A stretch of DNA of 64,000 nucleotides from Erinaceus europaeus (Eukaryota > Chordata > Mammalia > Eulipotyphla > Erinaceidae). The notes beneath the pieces are model-generated. The model was not told the DNA's origin. It saw nothing but the letters and a program-made list of their open reading frames with translations, and did no database searches. The position numbers and the translations under genes were made by a program. The DNA is taken from NCBI RefSeq assembly GCF_950295315.1, contig NC_080175.1:63158487-63222486 (forward strand). Direction: 5' to 3'. This document shows, piece by piece, positions 22,961-32,599 of the stretch (positions within the stretch are counted from its first letter, which is position 1; every line of letters starts with the position of its first letter).

Positions 22961-23989
22961 ATACTCAAAGACAGAAGCTGAAAGCATTCCCCCTCAGATC
23001 AGGGACTATATACAGGGGCTGTCCATTATCACCACTACTCTTCAACATAGTAATTGAAATTCTTGCTATAGCAATCATGCAAGAGGAAGAAATCAAAGGA
23101 ATATAGATTGGAACAGAAGAAGTCAAGATCTCACTGTTTGCAGATGATATACTATACATAGAAAAAAGCTCAAGAATCCAGCAGAAAACTACTAGAAGAA
23201 GTAGCTACAAAAAATGTACAAAAATCAGTGGCATTTCAGTGGAAAACACTAAATCTGTAGAAGAGGACATCCAGAATTCACTCCCATTCACAGTTGCAGA
23301 AAATCAATAGAATACCTAGGAATAAACCTGACCAAAGAAGTGAAAGACTTGTGTACTGAAAACTATGAGTTACTTTTAAAGGAAATAGAAACTGATACCA
23401 AGAAATGGAAAGACATTCTGTGCTCATGGATTGGAAGAATTCATATCATCAAGATGAATTCTCCCCAGAGCTATATACAAACTTAAGATGATACTCATCA
23501 AAATTTCCCAGAAGGTTCTTTAAAAGAGTAGAACAAAAATTACAACCATTTATCTGGAACCAAAAAACACCAAGAATTGCCAAAACAATCTTGAGGAAAA
23601 GAAATAGACATGGAGGCATCACACTCCCGGATCTCAAACTATATTATAAGGCCATCAACATCAAAACATCCTGGTACTGGATCAAAAGTAGGCATACAGA
23701 CCAGTGGAACAGAATTGAAAGTCCAGAACTAAACCCACACACCTATGGACATCTAATCTTTGTTAAGAAGGACCAAAGTATTAAATAGAGAAAGTAAGCT
23801 CTCTTCAATAAATGGTGCTGGGAAAACTGGGTTGAAACAGGCAGAAGAATGAAAATGAACCACTTTATCTCCCCAGAAACAAAAGTTAACCCCAAATGGA
23901 TCAAGAACCTGGATGTTAGACAAGAAACTACCAAATACCTACAGGAAAACAGTGGTGGAACACTTTCCCACCTAAACTTCATTGGCATC

Positions 23990-24219
23990 TTTTTAAAAAT
24001 TTTTGTTAAACTTTTTATCTTTATTTATTTATTGTATAGAGACAGCCAGAAATCGAGAGGGAAGGGGATGATAGAGAGGGAGAGAGACAGAAAGATGCGT
24101 GTAGCCCTCATTCACCACTCATGAAGTTTTCCCCCTGCAGTTGGGGACTGAGGGCTGGAACCAGGTCCTTGCGCACTGTAACATGTGCTCTCAATCAGGT
24201 GTGCCACCACCCAGCCCTA
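23990..24219 (-). mobile_element. ERI-type SINE inserted in L1 ORF2
   Basis: Antisense SINE with AT-rich tail ('TTATCTTTATTTATTTATTG'), GA-rich body, 'CACTCATGAAGTTTTCCCCC' and the head 'GTGTGCCACCACCCAGCCC'. L1 sequence GCATCTTT lies on both sides (about 23985 and 24224), consistent with a target-site duplication. Confidence 0.88.
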
Positions 24220-25456
24220 AGAGCATCTTTGATGATATGAACCCAATTGCAAGGAAGACTAAAATAGAAATAAATCAATGGGACTACATCAATTTTAAAA
24301 GCTTCTGCACGGCCAAAGAAACCACCACAGAAAGAGATCCCTCACAGAATGGAAGAATATCTTCATATGCCATACATCAGACAAGAGACTAATAACCAAA
24401 ATATACAAATAGCTCAGCAAACTTAGCAATAAAAAAGCAAATGACCCCATCCAAAAATGGGCAGAGGATATGAACATTCACTACATAAGAGATCCAAAAG
24501 GCCAACAAACACATGAAAAATTGTTCTAGGTCATTGATTATAACATAAATGCAAATTAAGACAACACTGAGATACTACCTCACTTCTGTGAAAATGGCAT
24601 ACAGCAAAAAGGACAGCAGAAACAAATGCTGGAGAGGCTGTAGGGACAGAGGAACCCTTCTGCACTGCTGGTTGGAATGTAAATTGGTCCAACCTCTATG
24701 ATAGCAATCTGGTGAACTCTCACAAGGCTAGACATGGACCTTCATAATGACCAAGTAACTCCTCTCCTAGGGATATACCCCAAGGACTCCACAACACCCA
24801 ACCAAAAAGATATGTCTATACATATATTCATAGCAGCATGATTTGTAATAGCTAAAACCTGGAAGCAACCTAGATGCAAAACAACAGAGAAAACTGTGCT
24901 ATATATACACAGTGGAATACTAAGAAGCTATTAAGAACAATGAACCCACCTTCTTGGATGGAGATAGAAGGAATTATATTAAGTGATCTAAGTCAGAAAG
25001 ACAAAGAGGAGTATGGGATGATCCCACTCATAGTTAGAGGTTGAGAAAGAAGAACAGAAAAGGAAACTCAAAGCAGATTTTGACTGAATTTGGAGTAGGG
25101 CACCAAAGTGAAAACCCTGGGTTGAAGGTAAGGGTGGATGTTCAGCTACACAGGGGCTGAAGGCTGGTGTGGGGAGGAGAGAATGGGATGGGACACAGAC
25201 TTTTGGTGGTGGGAATGGTGTTTATGTACACTCCTATTAATTAGTAGTCATATACATCACTAATTAATATGGGAGGGGAAAATTGATTGAATATCTCAAA
25301 ATTTTTAAAGCAAAGACTGTAGGCTCAGACTTTGATATGTTAACTCTCTTTAAAGCTTAGACCAGGGGGAACAGAAGCAACCAATGGCACAGCTATATAC
25401 AAGTAATTTTAAAGGACATAAATTTTGTTGATGTTGTGTATGATACAGCAAATTCT

Positions 25457-25858
25457 TGTTGGTATGCTTCTAATTCTGCTTCTAAAAAACCCTTCTGTTT
25501 CATTTGGTTTAATCCCCCCTACTTAACACTGTATTCTACTTACATAACCACTGTTAACTAAGCACCACCCTCCCTCCAGGGCATTGGTGGTTCAGTGGTA
25601 GAATTCTTGCCTGCTCCGCCCCCTTTCCTTGTCACACCCTGATTTTCACCAGTCACTTTTCTCTCCACCTTCTCTACATCACATCCTGTTTATACCCTAC
25701 TTAGCAAGTATATATAAGGACAGCATTGTGAGTTTTACTTTAGTTTAGTTTAGCTTAGCTTAGATTGCACTGTGTTCTGCATGAATAAAGACTGATCTGC
25801 GTACAGCTCAACCATGAGTCCCTGGTCGTCTGTCTCTGCCTGCAAAGCTTGTCCAGCA
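25457..25858 (+). promoter_or_regulatory. 5' LTR
   Basis: TGTTGGTATGC start, GTCCAGCA end. U3 carries the tRNA-Gly-like block (25581-25615), then a TATA box (TATATATAA, 25709-25717). AATAAA is at 25784-25789, followed by U5. The AG-rich TTTAGTTTAGTTTAGCTTAG tract between TATA and AATAAA is probably within R. Confidence 0.93.
25581..25615 (+). other. tRNA-Gly(GCC) 5'-half-like block in 5' LTR
   Basis: Reads GCATTGGTGGTTCAGTGGTA then GAATTCTTGCCTGCT. It agrees with mature tRNA-Gly(GCC), as I recall it, at about 33 of 35 positions, beginning at the mature 5' nucleotide and ending in the anticodon loop. The following LTR sequence does not continue into the 3' half. The A-box motif is present, box B absent. 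Confidence 0.88.
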
Positions 25859-25861
25859 TAA

Positions 25862-25879
25862 TGGGGCCCAAAGAGGGAC
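25862..25879 (+). promoter_or_regulatory. Primer-binding site, tRNA-Lys3-like
   Basis: TGGGGCCCAAAGAGGGAC lies 3 nt after the 5' LTR and matches the standard tRNA-Lys3 primer-binding site at 15 of 18 positions. A lysine primer and 6-bp duplication both suit a class II (betaretrovirus-like) ancestry. Confidence 0.75.
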
Positions 25880-26032
25880 CGGCACCAATGTGGGATCTAA
25901 CCCGTCCATCCCCCAGATGGACCAAGTAAACCTGGCTACCCATCCACTATGGGTTGCCTTTCTACTTATGAAGAGGTTTGCCAAAGCCTCTACTGTTTCA
26001 TCATGAGATAGTTACTCTGTCTCTGGAACATT

Positions 26033-26238
26033 TTGCTCTGGGCTACACTTTGGTTCCCTGACCAGGAACTTTGGTTTCTTGGGAGATGCATGGAGATTTC
26101 TCCTTGGACTTTCTGGATTACCCCTCCCATGTTTCCCAAGGAAAAGGACTACATTTTACTCCGGGCCACAATTTGGTTCTTTATGACCATGATCGTAGAC
26201 CTTGGGATATGCACGGAGATTTCCTGGGACTTTCTGGA
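26033..26238 (+). repeat. Internal tandem duplication in retroviral element
   Basis: Segments 26033-26117 and 26157-26238 align with an offset of about 124 bp: both have 'GGGC(T/C)ACA', 'TTTGGTTC', 'GGGA(G/T)ATGCA(T/C)GGAGATTTC' and 'GGACTTTCTGGA'. Diverged, so older than the insertion. Confidence 0.75.
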
Positions 26239-26699
26239 CTTTGTCTCCTGCTGAGAAGGACTACTCTAGTTTGACGAGCATTCTCCAGTACCCTGGCAGT
26301 CCCCAAGAATGGAGACATGTGGTTAGTTCTACTCTCCTGATTTGATTCTTTCTTCGATGGGAAGATGCTTTTAAAAATGGATGCCTGAAGCAATCCAGCA
26401 GGAATAGTTAGAAGCACCCTAAATGGAATTTTGAGGAGTTTTTTGGACTAGGACACTCTCCGGGGACTCATGATGCTACATGGTGAGATCTAGATAATCT
26501 GGTTCAAGTTGCATTTCATAAGAGAGTAATTTGAATGACTGAATTTTTGTATGACATTGACTTAAAAAAAATGCTGGACGCAGCCATGATTTCTAGAGAC
26601 ATCCAGTAACAGTCCAAAAAATTGTTTTTCCCTCCTTTGATTTCTTTTTTTTTATGTCTTGGCATAAATCTGAAACGTTTAATCCTGAAAATGGTATGA

Positions 26700-26770
26700 G
26701 TTATGAGTGGGGCAGATAGTGCAATGATTATGTTAATGATTCTCATGCCTGAGGCTTCTAACCGTGGTTT
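26700..26770 (+). mobile_element. SINE head fragment inside retroviral element
   Basis: 'GTGGGGCAGATAGTGCAATG', 'ATTCTCATGCCTGAGGCTTC' match the 5' part of the CCTGAGGCTCC-type SINE. It is either captured by the ancestor element or inserted later; no duplication is visible. Confidence 0.6.
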
Positions 26771-27394
26771 TTCTGTTTACCTTTCCACATTTTACTGAGT
26801 TTAAACTGTTTAAACAACCTTAAAATCATACTAGAAAGAAATTCCTATTATAATGGAGTTTTCAATTATAGTAAACTTCTAATCTGCTACAAGTTTTGTT
26901 TGACAAGTAAGTGAATTTCAGCTGTCAAGTCTTAACATGAAAAAGCATCTACTCAAATGGAATTCCTGGAAATCCATTTGGACCCTTGTTCTCTGACATT
27001 GCCCACAAGATGGCATGACAACAAATACCCCCACAAACCAGCGATGTGACCTGGCACGACCTGAAGAAACAGATTCACAGAATCCAAAGCTCACTCTCTA
27101 CAGAAAAGTGAAATTCTGGTGGCTGACATTCCCCATCGAGATAGACGTGCAGTGTTTCACCCTCTGGCATTTTCTTCTGTGGTCATCTACTTTGGACTGA
27201 GGCTTCCATCGGACTTACTGGTACACCTCTTGGACACTTTACACAACTTTACAGCAGTTTCCCTTTACGCTGCTGGGTTTCTCAAGGACTGGCCACAGCC
27301 ACCTGCCTTAGGACTTTATAGGCCATGTCCCCTGCCTGCAGGCTCTGTTACTAGAGTCAGGAAACTCCCCCTCCTTAATAGGTCATGCCCACAG

Positions 27395-27489
27395 AGGCAG
27401 GAAATGCCCTTTGAGGCAAGAGATGCCCACAGAGGCATGAAGCGCCCCCAGAGGCAATAGATGCCCCCAGAGGCAAAAAATGCCCTTTC
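27395..27489 (+). repeat. 19-bp minisatellite with hairpin units
   Basis: Five 19-bp units: AGGCAGGAAATGCCCTTTG (27395), then starts at 27414, 27433, 27452 and 27471, each of form AGGCA-N5-TGCCC or close. GGCA and TGCC within most units are complementary, so single-stranded RNA or DNA could form a row of small hairpins. A further diverged unit follows near 27515. Confidence 0.88.
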
Positions 27490-27666
27490 GCCTGCTAGGC
27501 CTTGCCCTTTGAGGCAGGAAATGCCCCCCTCATGCCTCCCCTTGGCATCACACTGGTTCTTGCTGCTCTATTTTGTTCCTCCATGTCGTATGCCAGTTCT
27601 TTTGAAAACGCCTGTATGATATAGGTTTCTGTTCACCCCACACTCCTGATACTATGGTTATTAGTT

Positions 27667-27682
27667 AAAAAGAAAGGGGGAA
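27667..27682 (+). promoter_or_regulatory. Polypurine tract
   Basis: AAAAAGAAAGGGGGAA immediately upstream of the 3' LTR, as expected for the plus-strand primer of reverse transcription. Confidence 0.88.
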
Positions 27683-27683
27683 T

Positions 27684-28085
27684 TGCTGGTATGCTTCCAA
27701 TTCTGCTTCTAAAACCCCCTTCTGTTTCATTTGGTTTAATCCCCCCTGCTTAACACTGTATTCTATTTACATAACCACTGTTAACTAAGCACCACCCTCC
27801 CTCCAGGGCATTAGTGGTTCAGTGGTAGAATCCTCACCTGCTCTGCCCCCTCTCCTTGTCACACCCTGATTTTCACCAGTCACTTTTCTCTCCACCTTCT
27901 CTACATCACATCCTGTTTACACCCTACTTGGAAAGTATATATAAGGACAGCATTGTGAGTTTTACTTTAGTTTAATTTAGCTTGGCTTAGATTGCGCCGC
28001 ATTCTGCATGAATAAAGACTGATCTGCGTACAGCTCAGCCATGAGTCCTTGGTCATCTGTCTCTGCCCGTGAAGCTTGTCTGACA
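27684..28085 (+). promoter_or_regulatory. 3' LTR
   Basis: TGCTGGTATGC start, GTCTGACA end, same length as the 5' LTR. TATA box at 27936-27944 and AATAAA at 28011-28016. The tRNA-Gly-like block is at 27808-27842, with extra changes (CATTAGTGG, ATCCTCACC). Confidence 0.93.
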
Positions 28086-28091
28086 AATTCT

Positions 28092-29825
28092 GACAAAGAG
28101 ATCTTTCAAATTTCAGTTGTCACATAATGTGATTATAGCAATAACTATATATTGCCTTCTTCCATCCCAAGACAGCAGGAACCTCCTGCTTCCTCTATAG
28201 AGCCTATATCTCCCCTAGTCCTGGAACCTCTAGGCTGGGGCTCACTTTCCTTCATGGTTCTCTCAATTCAGACAAAATGATATTGCATCCACTGATCCCA
28301 ACCTAATCGACGCAAGGAGTACCACCTCTGCATACTTCACTTCAGACTGTGTCAGGAGACATCAGGTGTGGAATGTCAACCCTTCACCCTCATTACTTGG
28401 GTGAGACCTTTCCTTTCATAGGATTCTCCAATTCCAGTCCAGGTAGTTTACTTCTTAACAAAGTCCCAAATTCTAGATATAGATCAGGTCCATAAGATAA
28501 GGCATATTTTCACATGTATCCATAAAGTTGGGCAAAATATATACCTGAAAGCAAAAGTACACAACAATCTGCAATGAGTCAGTATAAAGGTCATAATGAA
28601 ATAGTATTTACTTAGACTTAGATACCCTCCTCACATACTTCCTATTATACTTCCCTCACTCCAAAGCTAACCTTATCAAAGCAAGGACTGCAAAAGCTGA
28701 ATAACGGAAAGAGACTGGCATACTTTAATGATGACTCTTTAGTCACTATAAGGGTATCCCATCATATGGGCTCTATTCTAGGAGTCCTGAGATCCAAACA
28801 GACATGATGGGTCTAGACCTTAAATAAATACCTCTGTCCATTGTTACCAATCATCTCTATCAGGAACAACAAAATAGACAGCTTTGGAGGCCCCTTAGGA
28901 CATTGCCCTCAAATTAGATCAACTACAGTAGAGAATGATCCATCCTCCAAAAGGAGGCTGGACAACATATTCTATGCTACACCTGAGGAAGATGGGTTGA
29001 TATTGGGCAGCTTGGAACATTCCTACTCATGCCACAGAATGTGAGCTCCATTCTACAAAGATGCAGAGGTCACATAGGCTCCTAAGCTGAATATGGGTCC
29101 CAGACCATATCAAATTGATTATGTTTACAGTCAACAATATTTATACCACATTCCCATATTTGGGAGTTACTCTCTTCCCTGATGCAGCTTTCTGGTCCTT
29201 TTTCCAGCCATGACACCATCACCCCAGACAATAACTTGGGCCCACCAGCATATCAGATTTCAGACTCGGGAAAAAATTAAGAGAAAAAAAAAAGAAACTA
29301 GTATAGCCACAGACCCTTTGAAATATAACTAAAATATGCCTTCTACCTATCTACAAAATGGACACCCACCCCAGCTCTTCATCTGCACTATTCCAGCCTT
29401 TATGCTCATGATTAATCAATAATTTTTTTGGCTTTATATGTTACCTTTCTTTTCAGCCACCAGGTTCCAGATGCAACCATGATGCCTACCAGACTCCCCT
29501 GGAGAGAGAACCCCACCAATGTGTCCTGGCTCTGATTCCTCAGAACCCTGGTCCACTAGGGAAAGAGAGAGACAGGCTGGGAGTATGGATCTACCTGTCA
29601 ACGCCCATGTTCAGCGGGGAAGCAATAACAGAAGCCAGACCTTTCACCTTTTGCAACCCACAATGACCTTGAGTCCATACTCCCCAAGAGGGTTAAAGAA
29701 TAGGAGAGCTATCAGGGGAGGTGGTGGGATACAGAGTTCTGGTGGTGGTAAATGTGTGGAGTTGTACCCCTCTTATCCTATGATTCTGTCAGTGTTTCCT
29801 TTTTATAAGTAAAATATAAAGGGAA
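28092..29825 (+). mobile_element. Continuation of composite L1 3' UTR
   Basis: Starts in step with 43945 ('AATGTGATTATAGCAATAAC' versus 'AATGTGATGATAACATTAAC') and ends in the shared 3' terminus. It includes about 0.78 kb (28580-29360) absent from the copy at 44436. Contains no coding sequence. Confidence 0.88.
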
Positions 29826-29829
29826 TTAA

Positions 29830-30172
29830 AATAAAAAGAATAAAAAGAAACATAATACCTAGTTACTTACTAGAAGATGTGGAAGACTTTGACTGTAATA
29901 TCCTGTAGAGGTTTTTATGCTCAAGAAGTTAACCAAGTCTGGTGTGAGGTGGGCAATGTTTCCTCTTGAGACATTCCAGATAATTCTTGTGATAATTTCT
30001 TGTAATTACGCTCTAAAGATAACCATAGAATTTTGGCCAGAAACTGCAAACCCTATTCTTTACCAGCCCATGAGAGCTCAGCCAAGGTAATACATTCATG
30101 AATGACTTGCTTATTTGGGTGGTCCTGTATAAATTATAATTAGAGAAAATGATAAATTTGCCAAATAATACT
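29830..30172. other. Unannotated stretch
   Basis: No gene or repeat recognised. Confidence 0.5.
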
Positions 30173-30173
30173 T

Positions 30174-30205
<32 letters not shown>

Positions 30206-30207
30206 TA
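30173..30207. repeat. (ATT)n microsatellite
   Basis: Consecutive ATT units. Confidence 0.95.
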
Positions 30208-30289
30208 TTAAATACATCCATATGTGTTTAATTGCCATAAGGACAGGTGATTTTTATGCAAGTTTGACAGTCCCTGTTCTTGTATATCA

Positions 30290-30460
30290 AAAAAATATTT
30301 TGAGAAACAGAATGGGTGAGAAGAAAAGAGAGAGAAAGTGTAACCAGAACACTTTTCAACTCTAGCATTATATGATAGTGCTGGAGACTGAACCTGCAGC
30401 CTCAAAATCTTCAGGTAAGCAGCAGATTCAGTGCCTAAGCTATCTTCTAGGTTTTCTACA
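30290..30460 (-). mobile_element. Diverged tRNA-derived SINE
   Basis: 'ACCAGAACACTTTTCAACTC', 'GGAGACTGAACCTGCAGCCTC' in part, and 'CTAAGCTATCTTCTAGG' fit the antisense of the CCTGAGGCTCC-type SINE. Confidence 0.6.
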
Positions 30461-30464
30461 TGCA

Positions 30465-31180
30465 TTTCTTTAGATGAATATAGTTCAAGTTCATGGACGA
30501 TGACTCATCTTTATGTATCATTCATAATATCTATATCATTAGCTCAGTGGCCTGACCTTAGAGATACATCATTAATTTTATGCTTATGAGTTTGTATAAA
30601 TATTTAATAAACCTTGGGGTGGTGTGTATTATAGACATTAACACCATCTGAAGTTCAGACCACTAAGCAGAGTATCCAAGCCATGTTGACAAACCAGGCC
30701 TCATTTTGATGAGGACTACTATTTTCCATTGGGTATATTTATCTTGGAAGCAAGATCTTTTAGCAGTAAATTATATATATATATATATATATATTAACAT
30801 CAAGTTGAAGGCAAGGGCTCTATTGATCTGGTGGTTTTATTAAAGTAGTGGGGAAGGTTTTCTTTGTATGATGGATAAACAGTCATGAGATAGCAATAGT
30901 GACTAGAGCTTTGAAGGCTAGGCTGGATCCATAAGTGAAAATTTATTAATAGGAAAAACATTATATTGGTGATGATATATATTATTTTGTGAACATTCTT
31001 TATTAGTGAATGAAAAAGGTCTCCATAGGATTCATCCATCACTGTTCTAGACATTAACAAAAGGACTGTAGTTTTCTTTTTAAGATCAACTATTATTTTA
31101 ATTATTTCTTAAATTATGCATTGTCCATCAGAACTGCCACTGAGTTTTGGTGCCTGTATGATGGCTGCACTACTCATTAT
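30465..31180. other. Unannotated stretch
   Basis: No gene or repeat recognised, apart from a short (TA)n at 30771-30794. Confidence 0.5.
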
Positions 31181-31182
31181 GG

Positions 31183-31374
31183 GAATTTTTTATTCATTTT
31201 TCTTAGAGAGACATAAAGAAATAAGGAGAATGAGGGAAAAAGAGGGACATCCGGAGCACTGACATACCATTCATGAAGCTTCCCTTGATTGAGGAAGAGG
31301 TGGGGACTAGGATCTTGAACCTAGATTATTGCACATAGTAATGGACAAACTACCAGTTACACTATCACTGACAT
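31183..31374 (-). mobile_element. Diverged ERI-type SINE
   Basis: 'TTCATGAAGCTTCCCTTGA', 'GGTGGGGACTAGGATCTTGA', 'ACACTATCACTGACATGC' give the antisense order body, box B, head. Confidence 0.65.
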
Positions 31375-31526
31375 GCACTTATTTACTTAGGAGAGAAACA
31401 GACCATCATTCTGGCAAATGTGATACTAAGGATTCTGCTCAAGACCCAATATTTGTGAATCTAGCATTTTATCCAAAGTACTACCTCCTGGGTTGCTTCA
31501 TCAATTCTTTTTAAATATAGAAGATG

Positions 31527-31551
31527 TTGGAGCTGAGTGGTGGTTCAGTAG

Positions 31552-31618
<67 letters not shown>

Positions 31619-31805
31619 TTATCCATGAGTATCTGGGTTCAAGTCTCCAGTGCCTACCTGAAGGAGAAACTCCATGAGCACTGGAACAATTCTGCAGTTA
31701 TTTCTGATTTCTGCCTATCTTCTCACTTTCTATTAAAAATGACTGCAAGGAATGGTGGAGTAATTCAGGCACTGGTCCACAGCAATCATCTTAATGTAAA
31801 AAATA
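31527..31805 (+). mobile_element. ERI-type SINE with internal (CA)n
   Basis: SINE head 'GGAGCTGAGTGGTGGTTCAG', then a long CA run (31552-31617) where the tRNA-like part normally has CATTACA, then 'CTGGGTTCAAGTCTCC' (box B) and a CT-rich body. The microsatellite has grown inside the tRNA-like region. Confidence 0.7.
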
Positions 31806-31844
31806 AAGATAGAAGGTAAGACAGAGAGGGAGAGATGTAGAAAG

Positions 31845-32026
31845 AAAGAACCCAAGGTCATTGTGGGATGCAGAAGGTGAAGGTCTGGCTTCTGTAACTG
31901 CTTCCCCAATGAACGTGGACGTTGACAGGTTGATCCATACTCCCAGACTGCCTCTCTCTTTCCCCAGTGTGGAGTTGTACCCCTCTTCCTGTGGTTTTGT
32001 CAGTGTTTCCTTTTTATAAATAAAAT

Positions 32027-32097
<71 letters not shown>

Positions 32098-32098
32098 A
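31845..32098. mobile_element. Short twin-primed L1 3' end with (GAAA)n tail
   Basis: 31848-31967 is L1 3'-UTR sequence on the minus strand ('GGTCATTGTGGGATGCAGAA' to 'CTTTCCCCAGTG'). 31968-32025 is the same L1's last bases on the plus strand ('GGAGTTGTACCCCTCTTCC' to 'TTTTTATAAATAAA'), then a (GAAA)n run (32026-32098). The inverted 5' piece next to a forward 3' piece is the usual product of twin priming, with the A-tail turned into a microsatellite. Confidence 0.85.
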
Positions 32099-32099
32099 A

Positions 32100-32595
32100 C
32101 CACAGTGCTTCTCCAGTACTTACAAAGTTTTATCTTTGCCTGGTGTTCTCATGAGGTGGGCAGGAGCTCATACGTCAGACTTTCCACATAGTGAATTGTT
32201 TGCTATTCTACTAAAGTTACCTCCTGATGATACTTTTATTATTTATTTGATTTTTTTCATTAAATACATTTTGAGGGAGATGATTATTTCTAGGGCCATG
32301 ATCACATAATAATATCCCTTTTAAAAAATAGTTTTCCCTCTGTTATAATTTTAATCTAGAAGACTACAATCATGCTGACTTTGAAATTCCAGAAAAACAT
32401 CCAGTTGTTTAATTTTCTTTCAAGGTGTCTAACTGTAGATACCTTTCTTTTTCAAACTTAGCTATTTGTCTGATGTGTTTCTGAAATATAAAATCACCTA
32501 TATAATCTTGGACCGGGTAGACCAAAAACAACTGATGTTGTCAGTATATAAGACACAATTATTTGTAAACAGCATTAAATGGCATAAATCATGGT
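32100..32595. other. Unannotated stretch
   Basis: No gene or repeat recognised. Confidence 0.5.
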
Positions 32596-32599
32596 GGGG

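Larger units (their letters stand above)
21226..25045 (+). pseudogene. L1 ORF2 remnant (endonuclease-reverse transcriptase)
   Basis: ORF2 of L1 encodes the endonuclease and reverse transcriptase used for target-primed reverse transcription. Recognisable here are the endonuclease C-terminal part ([23 protein letters not shown]), the reverse-transcriptase entry (NSKSPGPDG at about 22045), [11 protein letters not shown] (about 23020) and the catalytic LFADDILYI (about 23134). These are followed by [12 protein letters not shown] (about 23620) and the C-terminal region. Many stops and frameshifts break the frame, and an LTR and a SINE interrupt it. It is not functional. The upstream endonuclease half and all of ORF1 are absent. 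Confidence 0.93.
25457..28085 (+). mobile_element. Compact non-autonomous two-LTR retroviral element
   Basis: Two 402-bp LTRs in direct orientation enclose about 1.8 kb. The order is LTR, a primer-binding-site match 3 nt after the LTR, internal region, polypurine tract, LTR. A perfect 6-bp target-site duplication AATTCT flanks it (25451-25456 and 28086-28091) inside the L1 3' UTR. The internal part has no gag, protease, polymerase or envelope motif and no long frame, so it must have relied on another element's proteins, like mouse ETn-type elements. The two LTRs differ at roughly 30 of 402 positions by eye, so the insertion is not recent. Confidence 0.93.
21220..29825 (+). mobile_element. Composite L1 carrying three later insertions
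   Basis: A 5'-truncated L1 starting in the ORF2 endonuclease region and ending in the usual 3' terminus ('GTGTTTCCTTTTTATAAGTA'). It was later split by a solo LTR (22575-22960), a SINE (23990-24219) and a two-LTR retroviral element (25457-28085). With these removed, ORF2 runs to about 25045 and is followed by about 2.1 kb of 3' UTR (25045-25456 plus 28092-29825). The UTR aligns in order with that after ORF2 at 43550-44886. Confidence 0.92.

Noticed and set aside
22603..23106. A 167-codon plus-strand frame
   Set aside because: Runs out of the solo LTR into L1 ORF2 across the insertion boundary; only the last part has L1 reverse-transcriptase sequence.
25581..25615. A functional tRNA-Gly gene
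   Set aside because: Only the 5' half is present; no anticodon-stem partner, T-arm or box B follows in the LTR.
27119..27460. A 113-codon frame in the retroviral element, possible gag or accessory gene
   Set aside because: No retroviral motif; it ends in the 19-bp minisatellite and is likely a chance frame.
27395..27489. CRISPR-like array
   Set aside because: Units are contiguous 19-bp tandem repeats without unique spacers, in a mammalian retroviral element.
31552..31617. Poly-Thr-His coding frame across the CA repeat
   Set aside because: Frame arises from (CA)n in a SINE; simple-repeat artefact.
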